Part shown: positions 1 through 13,164 of the stretch, one piece after another
Layout: each line of letters starts with the position of its first letter
How positions within the stretch are numbered: the first letter of the stretch is position 1
Origin: Chondrilla cf. caribensis
Taxonomy: Eukaryota; Porifera; Demospongiae; Chondrillida; Chondrillidae
DNA length: 64,000 nt
Assembly (NCBI GenBank): GCA_964020155.1
Contig: OZ026557.1
Span: 2,052,501-2,116,500 of the forward strand
Direction: 5' to 3'
The notes under the pieces: generated by a model
The model's database searches: none
The model's input: only the letters and a program-made list of their open reading frames with translations
Told to the model about the DNA's origin: nothing
Translations under genes and position numbers: made by a program

Positions 1-67
1 CATGTATGCATACACAAATATACTAGCAGCCCACACAGGTACTTGCTGACAGTGCATACTCACACAC

Positions 68-337
68 CTTGAACTTGAATAGTTCCCCGATGAACTTAAT
101 GTGCCCCAGTGATCTGTGGCGAGACTTGAACTCTGCTGCATCGTATTCGTCCTTCCTCACCTTCTTATCATCCTCCTGGTGGACGGCATGGAATTCACAT
201 GATGTAGTCAACAAAGTACAGAGGTATATAACATGGCTACAAGACACTTATAGTAATTGTATAAATATTTCATACATTCTAGGACTAAGGACTAAGTACA
301 GTACCAATCACCAACACACTTAGAATATAGACATTGG

Positions 338-411
<74 letters not shown>

Positions 412-1426
412 ACACCACTTACACTCTTGGCAGCCTCAATGGCTGCTTTCAGCTTCTCAAGATCTTCATCCTCTTTCTTATCCTTTTCAAACTCTTGTTG
501 ACACCTTATGAGCAGAAGAACACGGAATGACTTTATCCTCAATTGACCATCTTCCCCAGTAACTTGAACTTTGTACTACAGGAGAATAGTGAAGAACCAT
601 CCATGATCATGTATTCCACTTACAAGTAAAATTAATATTAAATAATCATTATATATTATGATAGTTGGACTTACAGGTGTTAGGACAAGGGAGAGTTTGG
701 CATAGGCAACACTGTACATTTGTTCATACACTGCCTGCCAGGAAGAGAAATAAAATGGTGAGAAATGCTTCATTATATATTGCTACTAAGTACTGAAACA
801 CTTCCAACTTCTATAACACTACAAAAAGGGACCATCTTGGATTTCACTGGGAATACAAAAACTAAAAGTAACAGTATACCAAGGACATACACAAACCTTT
901 GAATGTAACATCTCAATGCACCCGCTCATCCTCTCTTGAGTGCCCCACTTCTCTGCTAGCTCCTTGGCCTGCTCTGCTAGCTTCTGGAACTTTTGTGGAG
1001 TCAGTTTATTGAGGATGCCACGAAACTTACGATACAGCTCCTAGAACACCAGAAAAACGACAATATATCCCAGGACCAAATGTGTAAGTATGTACGTAAG
1101 TCGGTAGATAAATACGTACAAATTATATCCATATGCATACCTGCCCTGATAAAGGTGCTCAAATCACAGTTCCTATGTCACTCTAATCACTCACACTAGT
1201 TTCTTTCTCCTCTTTCGACAGTTTAGCTAAAACCTCTGTTGCTCTCTTCCATGGGTTCTCAGATTTACTGAGTTCAACTTTCTACAAACAATGAGAAAAG
1301 CACAGGTTGCTTCAGATCCTGCACAATCACTGTATACACATATGTACCAACCTCTACTTCTATCTCAATGACACGTGGATGAGGGCCTTGATTACCACGG
1401 TTACTCCTCCCACGATCTTTGGATTG
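68..1426 (-). CDS. EIF4G: Eukaryotic translation initiation factor 4G, MIF4G domain (partial)
   Basis: Seven exons on the minus strand read in order 1352-1426, 1195-1281, 897-1040, 675-734, 423-575 and 68-175, all phase 0 with GT-AG borders; the gene runs off the left edge. The translation carries the start of the MIF4G HEAT domain (FRGILNKLTPQKF), a SVAYAKL-like helix, LLLIRCQQEFEKD, then an acidic linker and RSLGHIKFIGELFKFK. The LLLxRCQxEFEKD and FIGELFK strings are typical of eIF4G1/3 rather than eIF4G2/DAP5. In the cap-binding complex this domain binds eIF4A and scaffolds ribosome recruitment in the cytoplasm (family knowledge). The N-terminal eIF4E- and PABP-binding part is not visible between 1427 and the kinase gene, so it lies further away, is very short, or is absent. 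The listed exons number six clearly delimited ones; a further upstream exon is expected. Confidence 0.9.
341..415. repeat. CA microsatellite in an eIF4G intron
   Basis: Nearly uninterrupted (CA)n between two MIF4G exons. It reads (TG)n on the coding strand and ends 8 bp from the 5' splice site of the 423-575 exon. Confidence 0.97.
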
Positions 1427-2049
1427 CTGTATACGAACAAAGCGAAACTGTGAAGGTCAATATATGTGCTGCTGTGAGTGAGTGCATGTGTGTGTGTGTG
1501 TGTGCATGTGTGTGTGCATGTGAGTGCGTGTGTGTGTGTGTGTGCGTGCATGTGTTTTTGCATGTGTTGAGATTTACTGAGTCCAACTTTCTGCAAACAA
1601 TGAGAAAAACTAGGATCATCGTGTTTACCTCTACAAATGAGCTCCAACGTGCAAAGGAAGTACGTATACACAATGATGTACAAATGTGCACACGTTCATG
1701 CATACACAGTTTTATGCATATGAATTATATGTACATACTTGCATAAAGATACATACGTATGAACACTAATATCTACGTATGTAGTACCACAATATCCTAT
1801 ATTACTTATATACATATGTACGTACATACATACGTCCTGCTGATCCGACCCTTGGTCCGCCATTTTATTTTGTTCGGGCAGAAAGGGTCGGGTCTGGTCT
1901 GAAACCTATATCTGAACTGGTAGGCGGAGTGGACTATGACAAATTGTAAACATATACGTATATATATAATATCATGATAAAAATAATAATAATAATAATA
2001 ATATAAACTACTCTATAGGCCCCTTTATAACACCTACATATATTGGGCA
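1427..2049. other. Region upstream of the eIF4G exons: microsatellite, exon-edge duplicate, no gene
   Basis: Holds an imperfect TG tract (about 1490-1556). At 1570-1612 there is a diverged copy of the exon/intron edge at 1264-1306. Then comes ACGT/ACAT-rich DNA and an AAT-rich stretch near 1985-2005. No convincing exon of the missing eIF4G N-terminus was seen. Confidence 0.6.
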
Positions 2050-2943
2050 TTATAAAGAGTGCATAGGAACTGTATCCACATTTTTATAGCTCACCATTTC
2101 ACTTTCAACAAAGGAACGAATGGCTGTTGCTGATGGTCGGTCTCTGTAATTGTCTTTCAGACATTGAAGAACAAAGTGTTGCAGTGGGTGATCATTACTT
2201 AGCTTTGATAAGTCCTCTCTACGCCTCACAATCTCTGATTCAATTCCAATTCCAATCAACTTTACTGAGGGATATCGGCCAGTGGCTATCTCCAACATCA
2301 ATACGCCAAGGGAGAACATGTCGATCTTTTCATTGTAATGTGCTTTGTCGCGAAGCGCTTCAGGGGGCATGAAGGGGATTGCTCCAGGCTGACCGGTACT
2401 GAAATAATCAACGGATTCCTCTTTCAACCTGGATTGACCAAGATCACCGATTTTCATGACGCCTTCTTCACTCAGCATCACATTCTTGTCGTTGAGGTCA
2501 CGATGGACTGTTGGAGGAGAACGACTGTGTAAGAATTCTAGACCAGCTACTATCTCAAAGCAGATCTGGAGCTGTCGATGCAGACTGAGCTGCTTTTCTC
2601 GACCAAGTAAGTCCCTTAGGTTTTCTCTCATTCTTTCCATCACCAATATGGGCTCCTTCAGGTTCATCTCGTAAAACGCTCCCATGAATCCGACGATATA
2701 GGGATGTCTTAACGCTTCCAATAGTCGACATTCTCTCTCGAAATTTCGTATTACTGTTGTCCATGCGACTCTTTCACTACTGGCAGCCTCCAGGAGAAGC
2801 CGATGGATTTTCTTCACGGCGACGGGCTTGTCATCCAGTTCTCCTTCATGGACAGTACCGTAGGCTCCCCGGTTGATCTCTACACCGATTCTTAATGAAT
2901 GCGGAGCTGGACGAAAGTAATTCGAAAGATTTCTCTGAGACAT
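2050..2943 (-). CDS. Intronless TKL-like protein kinase
   Basis: A single 297-aa frame is almost entirely a protein kinase domain. The glycine-rich loop is NRGAYG (residues 24-29) and the ATP-binding lysine lies in VAVKK (K44). The catalytic loop is HRDLNDKN (147-154) with D149 as base; the metal-binding motif is DLG (167-169) instead of DFG. APE is replaced by PPE (193-195), followed by DMFSLG with the F-helix aspartate. All catalytic residues are present, so activity is expected. The catalytic-loop lysine of classical Ser/Thr kinases is N, which with the overall pattern suggests the TKL group. The substrate is unknown. The ATG gives the only natural start, and there is no signal peptide or membrane segment. 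Near the 3' end an in-frame GTGAGC (2094-2089) could act as a 5' splice site, so a spliced C-terminus is possible. Confidence 0.9.
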   Translation of the reverse strand: MSQRNLSNYFRPAPHSLRIGVEINRGAYGTVHEGELDDKPVAVKKIHRLLLEAASSERVAWTTVIRNFERECRLLEALRHPYIVGFMGAFYEMNLKEPILVMERMRENLRDLLGREKQLSLHRQLQICFEIVAGLEFLHSRSPPTVHRDLNDKNVMLSEEGVMKIGDLGQSRLKEESVDYFSTGQPGAIPFMPPEALRDKAHYNEKIDMFSLGVLMLEIATGRYPSVKLIGIGIESEIVRRREDLSKLSNDHPLQHFVLQCLKDNYRDRPSATAIRSFVESEMVSYKNVDTVPMHSL

Positions 2944-3324
2944 AGCCGGTGAGGCAGCCGAGGGGAGATTGGGCAGTGACTCCGCTACGCGAGACTAGCT
3001 GTCCGTATACGTCCGTATAGTCACTTTTGAGACCAAATCTGACTCAGTCAAATGGAAGTAGGAAAGGGATCAACACCTACTAGTTGATTAATTTTGTCAG
3101 AATTCTAGTATGAAAGATCTATACATATGATTTGTCGAAGGATGAGAAAGTATACTGGAACCACTCTTCATCTATAGTTGAACTCAATCTTGTCCATAAT
3201 AGGTAGATTTCTTTTTAATTTCATACGAGAAAATGCATAATAAAATTATTTGAGCATATTGTTCTTATGGATAACTATAATTAGTTAATCAGTTTGCACA
3301 CGTTCCACAGAAAGTTGATATAGA
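2944..3324. other. Intergenic region, kinase 5' flank
   Basis: AT-rich DNA with no frame or repeat I can assign. It presumably contains the kinase promoter and the target site of the LINE that begins just to the right. Confidence 0.4.
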
Positions 3325-5884
3325 TAGATAAGATAGATAATTATTATTATAGTGCAACATGTCAACAATACAGACACTAGGACAAATTGTCCAATGAAGC
3401 ACTTATAGATAGACAAAAATTATACACATGTAAAAACAACATGATCAGGAACAAAATCTGTCAGTCCACATAGTATAGATCTTCTTCATAATTGCTGGAC
3501 TTTGACATGCAGCAGTTAGAATCAATACAACTTTAGCTTCATCATTCAAGGTTGGAAAATCAATATATTGCTCCATCATCTTCTTCATGAGGGGGAATCT
3601 ACTGGTTTGCCACGCACTACAGTGCAGTAGCCAGTGATTTAAGTCTTCAATATCTCCCGACGAACACTCCCTGCAAACACGAAGCTCTCTTGGGATCTGT
3701 CTCCATCGCCCAGTCTCGATACGGAAATGAGCTGTTCCCCCCCTCAATTGCATTAGCACACGCCTATAGATCTTTGATTGAACATCGGCACACATGGGAC
3801 TGATGCTGTCACCAAGAGAATGGATTGCATGTAAAACACTCAACTTCGGCCGCTCTACCATCTCCTTCCTCCAGGACTCCAAAACCTTTCTCTGCGCAAT
3901 ATCACTTAACATACGCTTTACTTCATGCCAAGACATCCCCTGTAGACTCTGACCACTAACATCAGACCATCCAAAAAGTGTGAGAACATCCTTAAGATTG
4001 TTCAGCCATGGACCCCTGGACACGGAAATGGCATCTTTAGCTGCTCTACGGATAATACGGTTCTCAAACATGGGAGACAACAGAATCTTAAACCAGAAAA
4101 CCACACATCTCAACCGAGCCTCCCACATTAAAGGGAAGCATGACATTTCTGCCAAAAGAGATACCCTAGGATGGTTCCTGCCCACTCCAAAATATGTTCT
4201 TAGAGCCCTCAGTTGTAATTGCTCCAAAGAGTCCATTTTTTTAAGTAAGCCCCAAGCTTCTGCACCATACAAAAGAACTGAGTGAACCATCGACTCCATA
4301 AGTTTCTTAAATGTGCCACTATATACATCACCAACTGAACGACATTTCTGTAACAAAACATTCAAGGCTAATTTGCCTTTCTCCACCCTCTGCTCCTGCA
4401 TCAATTTCATTTCCAAATACTCGTCAACCTCACATCCAAGATACTTATATGAGGACACAAAAGGTAAGTGCTGACCTTGAATTGCAAGATCACCAGCACA
4501 TCTCTTCACTCCTTTACTTCTGAAGTGTACGATTCCTGATTTCATAACATTTATCCGAACGCCCCACTCATTACACCATTTCTCCAAAACCACGAGACCA
4601 CGTTTCAACTGTATTGCATCTTCACCAAACAAGGAGGTATCATCAGCATACAACAAACCTGGTACTAAGGAGCCTCTACAACTGACACCACAAGCTTCAT
4701 TCTTCAATTCAACTACCAAACTATTAATGTACAGAGAGAATAACAGGGGAGAAAGAACACAACCCTGTCTTAAACCCGTACCTACTCCAAACTCATCACT
4801 GACCACATCAAGCAGCTTCACCTGACACCTACTATCGAAGTACAAAGCCTTTAAAAACCCCAAAAAACGACCTCTAACTCCATTTTGCCATAGACACTTC
4901 CATAACTTCTGCCTATCCACCCGGTCATAGGCTTTCTCAAAGTCAATGAACGCAGCCAACATGCCCTCAGGTTTTAGGGCCATCTGTGTTTGAGCCAAAA
5001 GAATCAATGATACTATTTGCTCAGGACAACCTCTGCCCTTTCGGAAACCACCCTGCTCATTAGCAAGTAGGCCATTCTCCTCAGCTACCACAGCCAGTCT
5101 CTCTTTCAATATAAGGCAGAAGACTTTACACACCACTGATGTAAGGGAAATACCCCGGAAGTTATCTGGCACACATGCTCCAGCTTTATGTGACTTTGGC
5201 ACAGGAACAATCAAACCTTTCCTCCACATCTTTGGAACCATCCCCGACACCCAGCACTCATTAAACAAAGCTACCCATAAATTCCTCAAGACATTGGCAC
5301 TCATCATGCGGATAGATACACCATCAGCACCAGGGGAAGCTTCACTATTAACTTGATGTAAGGCCCATTCAACCTCCTCCGGTGTAATCAATCCATTCAG
5401 CTGATTGGAGTAATCAAGATTAGATAAGTGACAAGAATCAGGTACATTTGAACATTCTAAGGTCTCATCAGCCTGAGAGATTCCCCCATTTAGTAATGGC
5501 TCAAAATAGTTCTTCCACACTTGTATAGCATCCTCACCAGTGACAGTACAACCATTGCCGTCCACTGCTTCCTTCACATTAACCTTACTTCTATTCTTTT
5601 CATTCAGACCAACTTTTCCAACCACATTCCAAAAATGTTTTGAATTATCAAGGTTATTCTCCAACTGGCATCTCAATCCCTCTTCAAAATCTCTCTTAGC
5701 TTTGAAACAGCCTTGGAATACATCCTTCTCTTCTCCAAGTAACTTCTACGCTTTTTCTTCCTCACCTCTTTACTACCTTCATGCAACCAACTAGCCTCAG
5801 CTTTCCGCATATCTTTCCGCATCTTAGCAAGAGATTTTGTATACCATTTATTACCCTTAATTGGCTTCGGATTAACCTCTCTTA
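3325..5884 (-). mobile_element. 5'-truncated non-LTR (LINE) retrotransposon
   Basis: The reverse transcriptase frame (3445-5676) is followed on its own strand by a short 3' untranslated region. That region ends in TATC/TAA-type simple repeats at about 3320-3350, as in LINEs that prime on short tandem repeats. Upstream, coding homology continues to about 5884 in another frame and then stops abruptly next to a TG microsatellite. No endonuclease domain is present, which is the usual sign of incomplete reverse transcription at insertion. Confidence 0.88.
3445..5745 (-). pseudogene. LINE reverse transcriptase (frameshifted remnant)
   Basis: The main frame shows the non-LTR reverse transcriptase motifs in order: a GADGVS lead-in, IVPVPKSHK, GGFRKGRGCPEQ, motif A FIDFEKAYDRVD, motif B GLRQGCVLSPLLFSLY and motif C YADD. 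A C-terminal Cys/His knuckle (CRECSSGDIEDLNHWLLHC) follows. Upstream of about 5745 this frame meets a stop, while the preceding lysine/arginine-rich segment (5700-5884) continues in a different frame, so one frameshift separates the two parts. The long frame otherwise has no stop, which suggests a fairly young insertion. The element has no endonuclease and could not move on its own. Confidence 0.88.
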
Positions 5885-6010
5885 AATATAAATGATATAA
5901 ATGTGATTATTACATTATTATTTGACAGTACCGATCACTGTACTAGTAGAGTGATTGGTACTGTGGCAGTCCAGTATTTGTGCTATAATCATGCATTTTG
6001 GTGTATTTAC

Positions 6011-6055
<45 letters not shown>

Positions 6056-6622
6056 TGTGTGCGTGTGTGTGTATGTGTGTGTGTAAATATATATGCTTGT
6101 GTTGAGTGTGCATGATTGTACATGCATGTGTACATTATGTCTGTTTGTGTGCAGCCATGCATGTGTATGTGTGCATGCAACTCTAAGATCAGTGTAATTT
6201 TGTGTTTACGTCATGTTCGAGTGTGAGCATTTTTACAGTACGTCAAGAGGCAAAACATACAAAGCACTGGTACAGCGACTCTCCTATCAAATACAGTACC
6301 TCTGTTTAGTGAGGGGCAGAATTTTGAAAATGGAATTGAGAATGGGTTGACTGCACAATTCAGGACTATGATATCAAACCACTACCAATAATGAACTGTA
6401 TACAATTAAAACTATCCAATTGCAATTCATTAACCACTTTGTCTAATGTCATTGATTATTTACATTAAAGAATGCCATGTGCAACATTATTGATACAAAA
6501 TATACACAATAAAAACTAACGTAAATCAGCAGAAACAGTAAACACACATACAGATGTATATGTATGTTTACACAATAATCAGTAAAAATAAATAATAATA
6601 GACAAGGGAAGTGTGTATGGTC
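5885..6622. other. Intergenic region with TG microsatellite, 3' of the BAX-like gene
   Basis: Contains an imperfect TG tract at about 6013-6085 and AT-rich DNA that should include the 3' end of the minus-strand BAX-like transcript. No gene was seen. Confidence 0.5.
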
Positions 6623-7285
6623 TTAGGATTTCCAATACCTTGCAATCAGGAAAGAAACAACAACAACGGTTCCCAAGATGACGACATAGTGCGACCAGCT
6701 GGTGGGGACTAAACTGGACCATCCGCCATTCATTCGGATCCACTGCAGCACACTGTACTTCAGGAAAGCTTTCACAAGGAATTGTCCAGTTTGAATTAGA
6801 AAGTTAGAAATATCTTTCTGTATCAAGTGCTTTGCTCTCTGCTTTATTTTCCTCATGTACAACTTAACCAACTTGTAGCTGAAGACCAGGAGAACGATAA
6901 TTCTCTGGGGTGTTATTTTGTCACGAAACACCTGTCCTCCAACTTGTAAGAAGGTATTTAACATGACCTCGCTATCTTCGGATGCCAGCATTCGCTCAAA
7001 GTAGCCGTTGTAGACATCGACTATGTTATCTACTTTGTCTGATATTGTTCTCAACTCGTTTCCAATGGTATCGATGTCACTTTCATCCCCAACATCCATT
7101 TGTTTCTCTGCATTCTGGGATGACTGGAGCAGTATCTCGGTCTCCTCTGTTGACAGATCCTCGTCACACTCTGCTAGATTGCGAACAGTACCCAGGAAAA
7201 CTCGATTGGATTCACGCTCATCTTCAACCTCCTGTTCATCATGCGTGAGAGGTCTTGCTTGTTGTCGCTCCAACTTCTGAGCCAT
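6623..7285 (-). CDS. BAX/BAK-like BCL-2 family protein
   Basis: A single exon encodes 220 aa with the order of a multidomain pro-apoptotic BCL-2 protein. An acidic, probably unstructured N-terminus (1-65) is followed by a BH3-like helix around 72-86 (LRTISDKVD). The BH1/helix-5 region is 113-140 (VFRDKITPQR, then VLLVFSYKLVK), BH2 is 181-188 (WIRMNGGW, compare WIQDQGGW in BAX), and a hydrophobic tail anchor at 198-215 ends in RYWKS. By family knowledge such proteins insert in the outer mitochondrial membrane and permeabilise it. Oddities: the usual NWGR of BH1 is replaced by TPQR, and the BH3 glycine before the conserved aspartate is serine. Sponges are known to carry BAK/BAX-like genes. A pro-survival member cannot be excluded from sequence alone, but the helix-5 and tail pattern favours the effector type. 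Confidence 0.85.
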   Translation of the reverse strand: MAQKLERQQARPLTHDEQEVEDERESNRVFLGTVRNLAECDEDLSTEETEILLQSSQNAEKQMDVGDESDIDTIGNELRTISDKVDNIVDVYNGYFERMLASEDSEVMLNTFLQVGGQVFRDKITPQRIIVLLVFSYKLVKLYMRKIKQRAKHLIQKDISNFLIQTGQFLVKAFLKYSVLQWIRMNGGWSSLVPTSWSHYVVILGTVVVVSFLIARYWKS

Positions 7286-8825
7286 GTCCTTGCGGAGTTA
7301 CGTTTCTACCACCGGTGGTATCCAGTAGTCACCCAAAGCTCTGTGTACGTAGGAAAGGGGGGAATAAACATCACCTGTGAACTTGCTAGCATATGTATGC
7401 ACACACTTGGGAGAATTAAAGGCAGTAAAACTATTCCACTACCACCTCAACACTGCTCTACCGCTACCTCAGTACTATTCTACTACATACTACTTCAACC
7501 CTGCCTCACTACTACTCCACTCAGGATCGAATAGCCCTCTTTAGGTATTCACGGATTCCCGAGCAAATTCCCTTAATTCCTTGTCATAAAAACAAGCACT
7601 TTCAAAAAAACACTTTCAATATTGAGCCGAAAAGAGGGTCTCAATGAGAACTGGATGCTATACACAAACATCGCGTTAGACGGCACATCCATTTCAGATC
7701 GCCAACGACTTAAGAATGCTTGGAGCTTGGAGAGAAGAAACGCAGGGAACTCCTCTATCGGCGCGTAACAATCTCAGCGTGTGAGGGGGATATTTTATCC
7801 CAAGGTAGGATACAATATCCTAGGTTGTTTTATCCCCCGGATACTTCAAACTATCCGGGGATACTTTAAACTGTGACACCGGAACTCGAACCACAGCTTA
7901 ATAATATTGTACCAGAAAGAATACTACACTATGTCGCTGTGAAGAGAGGTCGGTTGAACGGAACAATCCGGCTAGAAGCTACTCAAGTACTCTGTGTTAT
8001 ATTAGTAGTACTCGTTGGACTTCAGTGCACGAACATATGGACAGAATAGCTACGTACAAATGGCCGTTAGACTAGCCGAATACACAGACAGTCAATTTCT
8101 TTACAAATCTAGGGCGGATCATCCCAATCCAATAGGGGTTCGATCCACACATTACGCACATAACAACTACTTTGAAGACGTACTTGAAGGGAATTTCTCT
8201 TCTGTTTGGACCCAGTCAACGCCGGTGAAGTTTACAATGTGGAAAAACACTAGTTATAAAGCCTAAGGTATGAAATAATATCTGATCAGTGTTCAGTTCT
8301 CTTTTCTTCTGAGTTCCACTGCTTCGCTTGCAAAACTACTCCACAACAACAACGTACAAGTCATTTACTAACACACTTTGGGTGTTATGTAACGCAATAA
8401 TAGTGTTTACAAGTGCATCAGAGACCGAGTTTCGTTTCGAATTTCACCATTGCGAACGAGTCTGGAAACTCGAAGGTTTAATATCCCGTGCAATTATGAA
8501 CTCTTGTATGAGAGCACTATCAGGTTGGTTGCAACGTGCATGGTAACGCTGGTTGTCTTTGAGTCTACTGGTTCAGGATAGATCGAGTATCTGCTAGGAC
8601 GTATCTTGTAGCCGTTAGTAATGTCTGTATGCCGTATGCCGGTAGATGTCAATTCACCATCTTCCCCTTTATATTGCTGCAGTAAGAATTGGCCTTTGTG
8701 CTCCGAAAATGGTGAGTGAGTAGTAGAGCTCTACATCTAGGAAGACACCTTTGTTGTCTGTGTACAGACCACATCAAATTCTATAGCAAATTGATGTTGC
8801 TATCCTCTACGAGTTCGATTCAATT
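7286..8825. other. Intergenic region between the BAX-like gene and SCO1
   Basis: Presumed divergent promoter region for BAX-like (minus) and SCO1 (plus). A short inverted region around 7800-7870 repeats 'tatcc' motifs. Frames at 8015-8266 and 8328-8546 lack homology and good splice context. ATG followed directly by GTGAGT at 8709-8717 might mark a 5' exon of SCO1, but this is unsupported. Confidence 0.4.
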
Positions 8826-9356
8826 AAGCACCCTCCATCATGCTCCACCCTCCATCATGATCCACCCTCCATCATGCTCCACCCTCCATCATGATCCACC
8901 CTCCATCATGCTTCACCCTCCATCATGATCCACCCTCCATCATGATCCACCCTCCATCATGCTCCACCCTCCATCATGATCCACCCTCCATCATGCTCCA
9001 CCCTCCATCATGATCCACCCTCCATCATGGTACACCCTCCATCATGATCCACCCTCCATCATGGTACACCCTCCATTATGATCCACCCTCCATCATGCTC
9101 CACCCTCCACCATGATCCACCCTCCATCATGATCCACCCTCCATCATGATCCACACTCCATTATGATCCACCCTCAATCATGATCCACACTCCATCATGA
9201 TCCACCCTCCATCATGCTCCACCCTCCATCATGATCCACCCTCCATCATGGTACACCCTCCATTATGATCCACCCTCCATCATGCTCCACCCTCCATCAT
9301 GATCCACCCTCCATCATGATCCACCCTCCATCATGATCCACCCTCCATCATGATCC
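8826..9356. repeat. 17-bp minisatellite
   Basis: About 31 tandem copies of CCACCCTCCATCATGAT with variants GCTC, GTAC and TTATG at fixed positions. It is strongly strand-asymmetric (C-rich on the plus strand). It lies between the BAX-like gene and SCO1. Confidence 0.97.
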
Positions 9357-9736
9357 ATTATCCAAATTCTCTCTTCTACCCATTTCCTCTCCTCTTATCA
9401 ATATCTCTGCATGTACATTGCACACCAGACCCTACAGTACATATTCATACACGCTCTACATACAGACTCATACAATGTCCAAATACATGCATACATACCA
9501 TATCTGTGATATGTGTGTACCCAGGTGAGACCCGGCAGTATGTAGTAATATTGTAGGTATGCCTTACTAGGGAATACATGACTGCGTATAGTCCCAGACA
9601 TAATCACCATGACTGTTTGTATAATATGTGTGTGTAGTGGCATGAACTGCCAGGGAGGAAATCACAATATTTCTTTAAGTTTAGCTAGCACTAACGTATG
9701 CCTGAGCTGTACTGTACTATTGACACAGTTTTAAGA

Positions 9737-12428
<2,692 letters not shown>

Positions 12429-13164
12429 TTTGCCAAGATGTACCGTTGACGTCATTCATTGTCTGTCATTAATCTCGTTGTGTCGTGGTTAACTGCTGTA
12501 TCTAATGGGGTAATACTTCTATTGCACTTGTACGAGACAATCTAAAGAATGTAAATTTCATTTTATTTTTGTAATTAATGCTGATGAACTCCCGCTATGC
12601 TCATACACTCTAACTGCTTTGTCACAGTGCACACCAAATCTGTTCCTTTTGTGGCTATGGACTAAAAGAACTGTGTGTTAGCAGAAATACATGTACCGTA
12701 AATTCTTGTCAATTGCCACCACCATTTAATTCACTTGAATTTCCCAGTACCAATATAATATACAGGTACTATATTACTACTAATGAAGCTATCCAGTTAA
12801 TCCACCAAACTTGTTAATCCTTCATGTTTTTGGAAAACAAATTGTGGTGGATTAATGAGAAACCAATATACATATGTACATACAATATACCAAGTGTGTT
12901 CCATTAAGTGATGCCTCGATAGCAATAATATACATGCATTAATACACATGACCATTATAACTCATGCATGAAGAATCATGAGTTATACACAGCACATACG
13001 TATGACAACCAACTATCCCCACGGGAGGTATAATGTTAATTGTACTCAACACAGCACCCAATTTTCACTTATCACCTCCATTACATATGCTAAGTACACT
13101 GGTAAGTCCTTTGTATTACATCAATCAGATGACATCCCCTCATGCATGCAGGCATTGTGGGTGG
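12429..13164. other. SCO1 3' flank with a short non-autonomous element
   Basis: Presumed SCO1 3' untranslated region. At about 12696-12865 it holds a TA-bordered element whose inner sequence (ATCCAGTTAATCCACCAAAC, then TTTTTGGAAAACAAATT) recurs almost exactly at 61027-61078. No gene was seen. Confidence 0.6.

Noticed and set aside
8059..8149. tRNA or tRNA-derived SINE: A-box-like TGGCCGTTAGA and B-box-like GGTTCGATCC
   Set aside because: No cloverleaf, acceptor stem or terminator could be formed from the surrounding sequence; single copy in the window.
8015..8266. 83-codon plus-strand frame upstream of the SCO1 gene
   Set aside because: No recognisable domain, no ATG start and no splice link to SCO1.
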